64,000 nt of DNA, from the NCBI GenBank assembly GCA_016906335.1, contig JADEYG010000001.1:1426001-1490000 (forward strand), written 5' to 3'. A model generated the notes under the pieces. The model was not told the origin of the DNA. It saw only the letters and a list, made by a program, of their open reading frames with translations, and made no database searches. Within the stretch, counting starts at the first letter, position 1. Each line of letters opens with the position of its first letter. The stretch is from Novakomyces olei (lineage: Eukaryota; Ascomycota; Novakomycetes; Novakomycetales; Novakomycetaceae). Below, one piece after another: positions 42,656-53,997 of the stretch. Position numbers and translations under genes: made by a program.

Positions 42656-44105
42656 CTACACATAGCGAAGGCACGCCCGCTCAAGATCCTTCGCGTTTAA
42701 TCCGCTGAGCGAAATGCACTCGTTCAGGGTTTGCGCTGTAGGCTTCTCATGAGCTTCGTCCAGCGGCTGTCGTTTCCGCAACAACTGTGCTTCCCAAAAC
42801 AGTCCTATCACAGAGGCTGCTTCCTTGTGGGTCAAAAGGCCCACGTGTATCAGGGGCAGGGATACATCTTTTTCTTTGCGCTCGAAATTAACAAACGCCG
42901 CCCTGCGCTGAGTGAGTTTAGGGTACGCTGCCCTATAAGCGGCTGGTAGTAAAGATTCGCAGGTCTCGTCGTATACAGCCTTTGCACTCATTTGAGAGAA
43001 ACCTAAAGCGTAATCCAGAGGCTTAAAGCCCAACTCCTTTGTCACCCGAGCACTTAGAACGGTAGAGTGTGGCTGCTGCCGGGTCCCATTGACGAGGGAC
43101 GTGATCAATGATCCCAGTTTAAACTGTGCCGGGTGAATACAGTGGCCATCGCGGTCGAGGTATTCCGTCTTGATGGCCAAGTAATCGAGCCCGTCAAGGG
43201 TAAAGAGTGTAGGCACTTTACTGGCTCCCAATTCGTGCAGCACAGCCTCAACGCCCCGGAAGGGATCTGTGTCCAATCCAGCCAGCTGCGCTACTTTTGA
43301 AAGTGCAGTCCCCGGCTGGAGAGTTTGAGCACCAAACTTGTAAGGCTCAACGGTTATAGTAGCGTCAAATATCTCTCGGTTGGCGGTTCGCCAGCTGTTT
43401 AATATTTGGCTGCACAGAACCGGTTGGTCCCATAAACTTGTCTCTGCATCAAGGGCATAAGCAGAGCTGCCGTTAGTAAGAAGACGGGCGTGTGGGAATC
43501 CAAGGATAGCAGTTCCCAGCTGCGAGGCAAACATTTGTGCTTGTGACAATAAATGTGATTTGCCGGCTCCGGGTTTGCCGTAGAGCAAAATCTGCTTTGA
43601 TCCCTCCTGGTGTTGCAATTCCTTTAGCAACCGCAGGGACACGTGCCGGAGACATGTGAAATTGCGGCCCAGCAAATCTTGCACAGGTTTAGGGTTAATT
43701 AGCCCAAACTCGGAGACGGCAGTGGCAACAGCTTGGGGAACTTCAAACACGAGTCCGGAATAATCTTCTTTGCCTTCGTCAGACAAGGATTTCACGTCAA
43801 GCAACGGAAGCGACACGGACAGTGGAGTAAGGGTTTTCAAGTCTATGATGGACGAAGTGCGGACGGCATCCGTCTCAGCGTACGCTTTTTCTTCCAAGCT
43901 GCGCTTGTCGCGCGGACCAAGAACTTCAAACTTGTTAGTCTCCGTAATTGCTTGATCTATCTCTGTTGGTATCAAAGGTCTTACGTTTTCGGTGTTTGGC
44001 CGCCAATGCCGGCGTCGTTGTTAGACCGCGACGGAAAACGGAGGAGGCCAGAGTCTGCCGCCACTGCGGTCCTGCCGCGTGCCTTACGCAAGCGTAGCAC
44101 TTCAT
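42656..44105 (-). CDS. RSM23: Mitochondrial small-subunit ribosomal protein mS29 (DAP3 family GTPase-like)
   Basis: A P-loop protein of the mitoribosomal small-subunit head. A first exon (44105-43985) encodes a textbook mitochondrial presequence, ending FRRGLTTTPALAAKHRK. The body runs in another frame to 42656 and includes Walker A YGKPGAGKSHLLSQ, a Walker B-like VPTLFTLDGLDYLA and the C-terminal LTHKEAASVIGLFWEAQLL. The two parts need a very short intron. The donor is at 43984, and three acceptors keep frame, giving introns of 22, 28 or 34 nt. The 34-nt one (exon 2 from 43950, 471 residues in total) fits other introns best. GTP binding is known for the family; catalysis is not expected. Confidence 0.9.
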
Positions 44106-44346
44106 AAAAAAGAATTTGTGCCAATAGTTTTAATTATTTTTGTCAATTAATGTATCTAGTATTGTAAGAGTATCAGTGTAAATATCAGCGTAATTATTAG
44201 TACAAGTTAACTATATCCCAAACTTTTATACACGATTTTGTCGATAATATGCTCGATAATAATACTAAGGCGTCAACATATTTAATTCATTTACAAAATT
44301 CATTAATAAAATTAATTAATTTTTTCAGACAAAATAAAATTGTCAA

Positions 44347-45102
44347 ATGGTCCAAAGCCGAACGGAGACTGCCAATGGCGGCGGCAGCGCACCGGAAAAG
44401 TAAGTCGAGACATGTCAGACTGCCTTTGCTAACATTTTGAGGTCTATAAATGTGGAAAAATCGGTGCCATTAGAGTTTGATTTGTCGCTTTTAGCAGCGT
44501 TTGACCACGATGCTCTTGACCGCTCACGTATTTCCGGCGCCGATAACGCTCAAGCAATGAACGCTTACCTGCGCGAGTGCGCGCGTGATGATACTCAGCT
44601 TTTGATGAATGCCTTATTATCGCTGCCCAAGGTCAAATCACAAGACGGTGTCTTTTTACAACTTCCAGATCGGACTACACAGCTGCCACGTGCTAAGCCT
44701 TTACCCCAGCGAAGGCCAGAGACGGTGTGGGAACGATTCGCCCGAACCAAAGGTATTAAAAAGAAGCCTCGTGAAGGTAGAATGGTCTATGACGAGGCGA
44801 GTGGCGAATGGGTGCCCCGATGGGGTTATGGAGGCAAGAACAAGACGGACGAGAACCAGTGGCTTGTAGAGCTGGGAGACGATGATGAGGAGACTAGCGA
44901 TCCACGGACGCGAGCTCGTAAGGAGCGCCTTGCACGGTCAGCGAAAAATAAAGCACAGCAAGACCGGAATATTGCTCTTGCCTCGGGAGAACGGCTGCCG
45001 CCTGCTCCAGGCCGAACAAGCTCCCTGTCTTCCCGTGTGGCTAAAACTTCAATTGTCAAGAACAAGTCAAAGCCGGCTAAACGTCATAGTCGAAGGCATT
45101 AA
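44347..45102 (+). CDS. RRS1: Ribosome biogenesis regulatory protein RRS1
   Basis: Together with Rpf2 it recruits the 5S RNP to pre-60S particles. Two exons (44347-44399, 44442-45102) give 237 residues with a 42-nt intron that ends GCTAACATTTTGAG. Hallmarks are LPRAKPLPQRRPETVWERFA, KGIKKKPREGRMVYDEASGE and WVPRWGYGG. The C-terminus is Lys/Arg-rich, as needed for the nucleolus. It is divergent from mS29 across 241 bp. Identity is firm. Confidence 0.95.
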
Positions 45103-45836
45103 TGTTGTAGAGCTTGTGTACGCTGAATACAGGAATGGGGTTGTTGAAATTTAATTATTTTCTGTGTTTGCCGCGATCGCTTTTGCACTATAGAATATTC
45201 CTGTTAACGCAGTTACCAGTTGAATCTACTCTTATTTTTTTACTGTGGAATGGAGAAATGTCTGCAGATTACCCTTGCACTGTACAATTTGAACAGATAA
45301 TGTTTTCGTGATTATCATAGTATGCAAGTACGCACCTGAGCTGTTCTACTCGACGTGTATTGTTATGAAGCTGCCCTGAGCCTCAATTCTATTAAAAGCA
45401 TGCTATATAAAACCCAACGCATGCATGTCACCGGTCTAAAATGACCATAAAGCCATTGCCATTCGCGTCCAATCTCAGAGCTAAAAAGGTCTCGCTATAG
45501 ATTATTAAACGCTGAAACAGTAAATCAAACTAAATATAATGCCGTGCGAGTCAATCTAGCACCATTTAAATTGCCAAACCCCGTAAATGACCATCTCCAT
45601 GCAAAAAATATATATTCTTTGTTTATTTCTGTCAACCGTCCTTGCTTATTTCGTTTTCAAGGTATCGGTTTCCAACCTTTTTAGGTTCTTTTTGCCTTGT
45701 TTCCTCTTTAGATTGCCCAATTAATGCACTTTTCTTGACACTCCCATCCATGTTTTGCAATCGTTCTGCTGCTAATGCTTCCCATTTCCAGTCATTTATC
45801 ACGCTTCCGGTTCAAGTTTTTAGTATAGTACTCGTT
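45103..45836. other. Convergent intergenic region RRS1/RhoGEF
   Basis: About 730 bp between two stops. I see no coding frame of note. It is longer than other convergent gaps here, so an unseen short or noncoding gene is possible. Confidence 0.4.
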
Positions 45837-48011
45837 TCAAAATATGGAAGATGCCATCTTGTGGGCCTTCTTTTGTAAATGCTTTGCAAAATTGGTTTTG
45901 CCTTCAGAGCCCGATTTAGGTTGCTGCTCCTGTACAGATGACCTCGCTTTAATCTGTTCATTAACCGCGCTCGCCGTTTCCAAAACACTTTTAGTCGCTG
46001 CCCGAAGAACCTCGTACTCCTTGATATCGGGTGACGTATACTCTTTAATACGAGCCAGTATCAAAGGGTACTTGAGGAACCGCTGAACCGGTTTTATAAG
46101 CAAGCTCCCTAAATCCCAAGCATTCGACCGGCGCATAATTTCTGCGTTTTGGCAGTCCAACCATGAACTGACGGCGGGTTTCTGCCGCGCCTTTTGTAGC
46201 CGTGCCATACTGTACTCCTGCTGAAGATAGTATTCCGAGTAAACGGGTATTAGCGATGCCATCTTGTCACAAAACGCCTCTCCAACTGTCGTCTGATCCT
46301 GTTTAAAGTCCATTAAATTTTCCGAGTAAACTTGAATAGCGTGGGACCTCAGTGTTTCGGCAAACACTGTGGCCACTTCTAGCACGTCCCTAACCCGCCC
46401 GAATATAGCATCATAGTCCTGTGCTGATAGGGGACAATTATCTGTCCATTTCTCCCCATAGCAATCAACGACGAGCCTCATATCGCGAATAAACGTTTCC
46501 TCTGTTTCAATGAGCTCATATATATTGTTTCGTTTCCTTTTCCATCGCCGTAGATCCTGATGCCGCCATTCTTCGCCGTCAAGGGCCGCTTCATCGATTG
46601 ATGAGGAGACAGCTGAAGCACAACTTTCAATTGACAAGGAACGTGACGATCGCAGTGACGAAATGTTGGGCAATGAGTTCCTTTTCCTATGGCCATGCCT
46701 ACCTTCAGTCCCCTGTGAGCCATCAATTTGGCGGGCACTGTCAAGCGCCACGCGAGGCAACGGCTTTTCCAGGAGCAAACCCTCTTTGGGCTTCCGTTCA
46801 GCCGTGTCAGCAGTCTGTAGCATTAGTGGATCGTCAGTGTACTTGGGTGGCTCAGTAAAAGGCCTCCCAGTCTCAGATATCCTGGGCTTTTCGACTCGCT
46901 CAGTTGCGCTTTGGTCGAGCCGTTTAGGCTGGTGTTTTGAGCGTGAAGGCGATGACGGATTTGCTGAAACTTTAGACGCTTTATCACCTCTGCTCTTTTT
47001 CTTGGGCGTTATCGGTGGAGGTGCTATAGCCTGATGCAAGTGGATCTGTGGCACTGAACCATCTGTCCTAGACGAAGAAGGTGGCCGTGTTTGTAGTGGG
47101 CCCGATGGACGGGTCGTTGGCACGGGTAGCCGCTCGTCCAGCTGAGCCTCAAACTTTCTAATCATGGCCGCCATTGAAGAAAGAGAGCTTGACACTGACG
47201 CATTATCTGACGTAGTGCTGTCGTGCGTGTTTGACCGCTTTTCCAACCGCGGCCTGACGGGCTGTTTTAAGGGTTCGTTTCGGCCGGATCCCTGTCGATA
47301 AGACTCTGTCCGACTACTCTCGTGCCGACTTGACAACGAGCTGGTTAAATCGCTTTTCGCTGTGTAATCGTACCCGCTGCTCCGATCGCCCAGATCCTCC
47401 GTCTCGTGCCGATCTTCCCTCTCGTGGCGGCTCGAGCCAGACACTAATCGTGAATCAGGTTTACGTGTGCCCATCGTCCGAGGAATGTGCGCGTCTTTAC
47501 GCGGAGGCGTTGGAGGCAGTGGCTCGTCCCACGGCCCTTTGGGCCCATTTAAAAGGAGCGGTATAGACGCGTAATTTGCGTCGGCAGTACCCTCGCCAGA
47601 CACTTGGTTCCCCGTGTTTTGCTGCTCGTACTTTGAGCTGTCGCCAAGAGTCGGGATCCGCGACATTGAGGGCACTCTGTGTGCCGATTTGAAGGGCACT
47701 GGAGGCGGCAGTACGGTCTCATTGGCCGCAGTGTGCGGAACGAGACGGCCGCGGCCCAGATCGGTGCTCTGTACGTTCTTCATACTCGTGAGCGGTCTTC
47801 TCACGACGAGCGGAGAGCGACAGCGGCTTCGGCAGCGATTGCCGTTGCTGTTCCGAGTGCCGCCGCTGCTGCTGCTTCCACCGCTCTCTGAGCCTGTGAC
47901 GTAATCACCGGCAGTATATGCAATCTGATCTGACGCTTTACAAGCACCGCCACAGCGGCAATGGCGGTTGTAGGCACATGTCGATTCGCCTTTTTGGCTC
48001 AGAGCAAGCAT
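45837..48011 (-). CDS. RhoGEF (DH-domain) protein
   Basis: A Rho-family guanine nucleotide exchange factor of 724 residues in an intronless frame. The first 480 residues are disordered, Ser/Arg/Pro-rich with PP-containing stretches (LPPTPPRKD, IAPPPITPKKKS). The DH domain covers about residues 490-690. CR1-like NNIYELIETEETFIRDMRLV opens it; DLGSLLIKPVQRFLKYPLIL is the diagnostic CR3 helix. The protein ends about 40 residues later without a visible PH or BAR domain, at KMASSIF. Either this is a DH-only GEF or an unrecognised 3' exon exists; none was visible within the next 700 bp on this strand. The specific GTPase cannot be told. Confidence 0.88.
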   Translation of the reverse strand: MLALSQKGESTCAYNRHCRCGGACKASDQIAYTAGDYVTGSESGGSSSSGGTRNSNGNRCRSRCRSPLVVRRPLTSMKNVQSTDLGRGRLVPHTAANETVLPPPVPFKSAHRVPSMSRIPTLGDSSKYEQQNTGNQVSGEGTADANYASIPLLLNGPKGPWDEPLPPTPPRKDAHIPRTMGTRKPDSRLVSGSSRHEREDRHETEDLGDRSSGYDYTAKSDLTSSLSSRHESSRTESYRQGSGRNEPLKQPVRPRLEKRSNTHDSTTSDNASVSSSLSSMAAMIRKFEAQLDERLPVPTTRPSGPLQTRPPSSSRTDGSVPQIHLHQAIAPPPITPKKKSRGDKASKVSANPSSPSRSKHQPKRLDQSATERVEKPRISETGRPFTEPPKYTDDPLMLQTADTAERKPKEGLLLEKPLPRVALDSARQIDGSQGTEGRHGHRKRNSLPNISSLRSSRSLSIESCASAVSSSIDEAALDGEEWRHQDLRRWKRKRNNIYELIETEETFIRDMRLVVDCYGEKWTDNCPLSAQDYDAIFGRVRDVLEVATVFAETLRSHAIQVYSENLMDFKQDQTTVGEAFCDKMASLIPVYSEYYLQQEYSMARLQKARQKPAVSSWLDCQNAEIMRRSNAWDLGSLLIKPVQRFLKYPLILARIKEYTSPDIKEYEVLRAATKSVLETASAVNEQIKARSSVQEQQPKSGSEGKTNFAKHLQKKAHKMASSIF

Positions 48012-48147
48012 TATCCACTATATAATATATTTAATATAAGGCGGTAGCGCGATACCCAAACTGTGTATTGCGCACCAAAATACTGGAATATATGAAGAAT
48101 ATTGGGGATAATAAGTCTGAATGTGAATATTGATAAAATAGAGTATG

Positions 48148-48287
48148 AATAATAATAATAATAATAATAAAATAGAATAATAAAATAGAATAATAAAATA
48201 GAATAATAAAATAGAATAATAAAATAGAATAATAAAATAGAATAATAAAATAGAATAATAAAATAGAATAATAAAATAGAATAATAG
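48148..48287. repeat. 13-bp tandem repeat GAATAATAAAATA
   Basis: About nine nearly perfect copies of a 13-bp unit follow a short AAT triplet run, roughly 140 bp upstream of the RhoGEF start codon. It would lie in that gene's promoter or 5' UTR. Confidence 0.92.
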
Positions 48288-49891
48288 TAATAAATAGAGT
48301 AGTGAAAAGAAGCGTTGAAAAGACTAGCCAATGAATAGCAATGACAAAAAGAATAGAAATTGGCGCAAGAGACTGTAAAGGCCTCCGAGTATCGATGAAT
48401 GGGCGATCAAGTATCAGATCAAATTCGAGAATGGAGAATGATTTAATTCTTCGACGCAGAGTCGAAAGCAACTGGAAAAAGTGTTTAATATATAGTGAAT
48501 GCGTAAAAGTGGCCACTATTTGCTCAGATTATAAATTAACGCGTCGTGATGGCAAATGCCTTTAAATGAGACGCGACGCGTTGATTTTGCGCATGGCTTG
48601 TCTTTTCTATAAAGTGCGATGTTTTGAATTGAAGTTCTAGCTAGTGTATCACAATATTCTCACCGCTAATCTGGGGGTTTGTGTGATTGGGTTCGTGGAA
48701 ATCTCGGAATCGCCTATCAGATTTGCGCTTTTATTATGAGTTTAGCCGGGCTCCGTTGCTGGGATTCCATTCAACTTTGTCTAGTACCAGAAGCAGCAAC
48801 TCAAAGTAAAATGATACACTTGAAGGGTACCAGGCAAGCGTGCATTGTACAACCCGTTCATTCGGCTTAAATCGTTTAAACTAGTATTGCTGTTTGTGTA
48901 ATGATAAGCGGACTAGCGCAAGCTTTCAAGTATTTGTCCAAGTTCTCCGTGTTTCTCTCAAGGCGCGCCCAGAGACATGGCGTAATCAACGTGGCGCGCA
49001 ATTTAATCCTTGAAAGAAAAAATAACTACAGATAGAGCAAATGCTCGTTGGCAACTGTCCGCACCAGTGCCTTAAAATTAATGCTTACAATCTGCTGTCC
49101 ATCAACTTTTAATTTTTAAAATTACGGACGTACTACAAGCAGTATTTGCTCCACTGGTCCTTGCTCATTGGTGCCCCTGGAAAGGCGTTTTAGTTCATCC
49201 CCTCACCCAGGACTAATTTCAACTTTAATTTCTGTCTTATTGCTTATACCGTTTGACTCACTCGACCCCTATCTTGTAGCGATTGTGCCATTCAATTATC
49301 CCTTGCCATCAATAAGGTAGTCTTGTTTACCGCTGTATCACCATCATTTCATAACAGGAAATTCGCCGTATCATTTACAGAGCTACGCTAACGATTTTAA
49401 GAATTGCTGATCAATAAATATTCCAAAACATAAATTGAGCCATGCATGTTTCCTATGGGTTCCTAGTGGAACAAATCATCTATAGTCCCGGCTTATCGTT
49501 TCGTCTCCGATGTCGCGAGCATTGTACATATATTAATAATATTTATTAATCATATTTATTAATAATATTTATTTATATTTATTAATATTATATTCGTCTC
49601 CAAAATAAATAATAATTCAAGCATTTTTTAGCACTGGCTCATTGTTAAGAAGGATAGCATATTTTGGTAGGCTATCCAAACTAACCCTAGCTAACCCTAC
49701 ACCTAACATAAGTTTGGGTTCTTATAGATGACCACTATCACAGTCCATTCGTTCTTCAGCGGGAGAAATGCCTTTAGTCATTTTCATTCGAAGAATGAGG
49801 GTCGATTAGACTTGGCTATGAAAGATTTCTGTCGATAGATTTGCAATTGCGCTCTGGCAGTTCAAACGCGGGAGACGGTGTCTAGTGGTGC
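48288..49891. other. Large intergenic region upstream of TERT
   Basis: About 1.6 kb, the longest gap in the window, between the RhoGEF promoter array and TERT. Only short unconvincing frames occur. A TTTATTAATAATA-rich patch lies at 49530-49590 and telomere-like units at 49681-49706. A noncoding RNA cannot be excluded. Confidence 0.45.
49681..49706. repeat. Telomere-like units in the TERT upstream region
   Basis: CTAACCCTAG, CTAACCCTAC and ACCTAAC follow each other about 190 bp before the TERT start codon. They match the complement of TTAGGG repeats, the usual telomere repeat of many fungi. They could be binding sites for a TRF/Tbf1/Taz1-type factor or an interstitial scar. Confidence 0.6.
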
Positions 49892-52800
49892 ATGTTTGCA
49901 CGCGCTTATTTGGAGGCAAGGACGAATTTGTATACATTGGGCGAGTATTTACAGCACGTTTTGCCATTACGCGTTTACTCGCTGCTTGTACAATATGGAG
50001 ATCCGCCAGCCTATCGCTGCTTGTTGCAGCAAATATTGGTGGCCATAGATTCACCTTTACCTGAGAATCTGCCAAAGGATACTGCACCAGGACACAATGC
50101 AGTTCCTCGTATACATGAGGTATGAGCTATTGAAGTAACTGCTTTCTGTGCAAGACAAATGATGTAAAAAGAATTCTGCAATGCCTATGGGTTTGGCACA
50201 ATGTGCACATAACCACTGCGGACCCCAATTCACTACATTCGATCTGATGTCGTCGCCAGTAGACAACAGTATAAATGTGTTTTATACTTATTTATTATTT
50301 TTAGTTTAGTTTGTCTTTTTCGTCTTGCTAACAATAAGGTCGTGCAAAGCATCATCTATCGTCTGGCACGTGATAAACGCGGCAGTACGAATGTTCTGAC
50401 CTTGGGTTATGAACCCGCATCAGACCGTGATTTATTGCAACAGCAGCAAGGTCTTTCCAGTTTTGGTCTGACTTGTCGGCATCCTAATAGCAATGTTACA
50501 CGGTTACTGGGTGATGAATGGGCGCTTCTTTTGAATAGGTATAAATACATGAATTCTGTAAACGCTGATCGTCTTACATGAACAGAACTGGCGAAGACTG
50601 TTTTATTCATTTATTGATGTCTCATTCATTGTTTTTACTCTGCGACAATGATAATGCTATTCAAATTGCAGGTACGCCGCTGCACTTTTGGAGCAATCGA
50701 AAACGCCCTGCTGAGACTGAGTTGCTAAACCCGCAAAGTCGTCGTCTTCATCAAAGCAGTACAAGATTGTTTCGTTCGTCAAATGAAATTACGTTTGTCC
50801 GCCAGAAACATTTTTATTCCCGGCCATTTGTTTCGAGTAGTGGAAATGTGCTTTTTGGTCTACGCCCTAACCGTACGTTTAAATTTGATCGAGAATTTTA
50901 TTTCTACACCATTATCTTATTCTTTTATTTTCTGTTTCCGCGTTTCTCGTTTGTCATATTCCTGCTTTTTCTAACAAAACGCATTAGACTGTCTCCAGCG
51001 CTTTGCGAATGCGAGCGAGAAGGATATCAGTACAGTATTGGCATATATATTCCCGGTCCAGTTTAAGCTGCATAACGTTTTTACAAGCCGTACGGACAAA
51101 CGATTAACAAATTTTCAATTTCAGGACTATACTTGTCGCGATGAGGAACTGCAAAAATTTATAGACCTTAATGGGCCATTACCCCGCGCATGCCCAAAAC
51201 GTCTGCTGCCAGGATCGACTGCTTGGCGGTTGGTGCACCAGCTTATTTGCAATCAGAAAAAAATTAATTATAAAACATTGATTGACCGGTTTTGCAGGTC
51301 CAAGGTGACTGGCTCCGTCCCAGTTGCTAACACCCGACGCATAAAATTCGATCGATACGCTATTGAAGACCAGAAAGTCACACTATTCTTCCAGTCTGTA
51401 TTGATAAAATTGATACCTCTACAATTTTTTGGTACTCGCCAAAATCAAAGACGATTTCTAGCTCATGCAAGCAAATTTGTGTTACTACGGAGGAATGAAA
51501 ATTTTAGTCTTCACAGTGTAACTCAGGGCATCAAGGTGAGTTTTGTGTCGGTTGGCTCGAGTGTCGCATTTCCACATTACCTGGAAGTGCCTGTTGTTTT
51601 CTATACCATTGTTTTCAATAATATTGAGTTTTTTTATTTATTGCCTTCTATAATCGCTACTTTCTGTTATTACTGCTTTAATTGTTTGTATGCGGAGTTT
51701 TTCAAGTTTTCAAAACAAGTTTTTCTCCATTATTTGTATTAACCAGTTATAGTTAAAAGGCATTCCCTGGCTGGCACCAGAAAACTTTAGCGGCTGCTTG
51801 TCAGACTGGATAAAAAGAGAGCAGTTGTTTCTCGAATTCTCGTATTTCGTTTATGATTCAATTATCCTGCAGTTACTGTCCAACAATTTTTATGTCACTG
51901 AATCAAATGCTCATAAAAACAGACTTCTGTTCTTCCGCCAGGATGACTGGAGAAAGCTGGCTCGGCCGATTATTTCCGACATAAAGGACGAAAGCTTCCA
52001 GGAACTAGACCCTGTGGTTGGACAGATCATGGAGCCGACACGTAAACTGGCGTATGCGAGTGCCAGACTGCTACCCAAGGCAGAGGGTGCGCGTTTGATT
52101 ATGAACTTGCAGCGTCGGCAGCTGGTTAGCCGTTCGAGTCGGATCTATCTGCCCGCTGCCAATACTACTCTGGCTCCGCTCTATAATGTCTTGAAATTCG
52201 AAAAAGGCCGGCATTTAGATGGCGTAGGCCCGCCCATATTCACAATCCCGGACAGGCACTTTGTGCGCACGCGTCTGGCTGCTTTGAAGGATCGGTATTT
52301 CCGTGGAGGCAAGGGCCCTAAATTGTACATGGTGAAGACGGATATTAGCAACTGTTTTGATTCTGTTGATCGGAACTCTGTCATGGACATTGCGTCGTCT
52401 ATTATTCGTGAGCACGAGTACACTTTGATCAAGTATACGCGTTTAACTTTCACCAAGACCGATATGTACCGCTACTACTCCACTCTTGCCTCTGCCTCCG
52501 ATGACTATGTGACCTTTGACGAAGTGGCCAGATCTCTACTCTGCAGTTACTTCCACACGATCTTGATTGACCAAGTGGCTTATCCAACAAAGACGGGCGG
52601 CAAGCTGCTGGAATTGCTACAGGAACATTTAAAGGACCACCTTGTAAAAATTGGTGGTAGAACATTTATACAAACCCACGGAATTCCACAGGGATCCAAG
52701 CTCTCTGTGCTTTTGTGCAACATGTTTCTGGAGAGGATGGAGCGCGAGCATCTCGCTTTTCTTGCACGGGAGGATACAGTACTGTTTAGACTTGTCGATG

Positions 52801-53829
52801 ATGGGCTTCTTGTCACGCTGGACAAGAGTGTTGCTGACAGGTACGTGCAAGTAATGCACGAAAAGCTGCATGGCTACGGGTGCAGTGTTAATCAGAGCAA
52901 AACCCTGCTTGTGAATTTTGATGCCAGAGTCAATGGGACAAGGCTGAATAGGCTCGAGGGCTCACGGTATATTATGTACTGTGGCAGTCTCATTAATATC
53001 GATAATCTCGAAGTTGTGCGCGCGGATCCTCAAGAACGGCAGATGGTTGCTGATAGTCTGTCTGTGGAATTCAATAAACGGCCAGGTGCCTTCCTGCGAA
53101 CAAAGTTGCTTAGGTATGTACCTGAGATTATAATTAAGATGGCAATAAGAATTGAATTAACTATTAAATAAAGTGACAATAACAATTAAAATGCCAACTA
53201 TAACTACAATAACAATAAGATCAAAAAAGCAGTTAAAATCAAAATAATAATTATCATCAAAATAACAATAATTACAATAGAAAGCTAATCGTTCAATATA
53301 GGATACTTCGATTGTACCTTCGCCCTCTTTATTATGGGACCTCATTCACTTTGAACAAGACCATGATAAAAAATCTGTACCAAGCATTTCTTTCAATTTC
53401 CCATCGGTATTCTCAGTCCGTTCTGAGTCTTGGACGGAAATGCTACCCGTCTTTACAATTTGCAATTGGTATTTTCATCATTTTGACCTTAACCTTTCTA
53501 ACTTTTTAGACCTTACTGAAGATCTCGCCGAGACTGCGTACTCACTGGCGTTTGCCAGACGCAGCCAGAACAATGGAGTAATTAATTTTTCTCGTCCAAC
53601 AATCAAATGGTAATAACTATGACGAATAAATATAGAATGAACGAATTTAGCTTACACTTTCAGGCTTTTGACTCGAGCCTTTTTGTCTTCGCTCTCCCGG
53701 CAAAGACGCCATTTGTCTGATATTTGTGATCACTTGGAATTGAAATACGCCCGATCGATACGGCCTAAAGAACGGTGTAAATTACAGGCAATCATTGGTG
53801 AAACTAAGAGTGATGCAAGACAGCCTTGA
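49892..53829 (+). CDS. TERT: Telomerase reverse transcriptase (catalytic subunit)
   Basis: Eight exons (49892-50119, 50339-50538, 50586-50872, 50988-51535, 51753-53113, 53302-53468, 53510-53609, 53664-53829) give 1018 residues, typical for fungal TERT. The TEN domain includes VVQSIIYRLARD and STNVLTLGYEP, then EDCFIHLLMSHSLFLL. The RNA-binding domain has the T motif region IFPVQFKLHNVFTS and the QFQDY block. RT motifs follow: NRLLFFRQDDWRKL (motif 1), motif A KTDISNCFDSV (Asp618), motif B' QTHGIPQGSKLSVLLCNMFL, motif C FRLVDDGLL (Asp770/771) and motif E-like MYCGSLINI. A C-terminal extension ends it. All three catalytic aspartates are present, so it looks functional. It is a host gene and not a retroelement. 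Confidence 0.95.
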
Positions 53830-53997
53830 CCATGCACATTGAGCATGAATTGCTGAAACGGATATTTAATTAATTGGTTGTTTATACCAATTGTTATCAA
53901 TTATATTATACGCGTCAAGAACTATTCTTGTTTTCACAGTTTTATTTAATGCTTTTGTCTATGCTATCGTTACAACCTTTCAAGGCAAACTGCTCAA

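Noticed and set aside
49892-53829. Reverse transcriptase as a retroelement
   Set aside because: TEN domain, T motif and TERT-specific spacing identify telomerase; there are no gag, integrase, endonuclease or terminal repeats, and the gene has spliceosomal introns.
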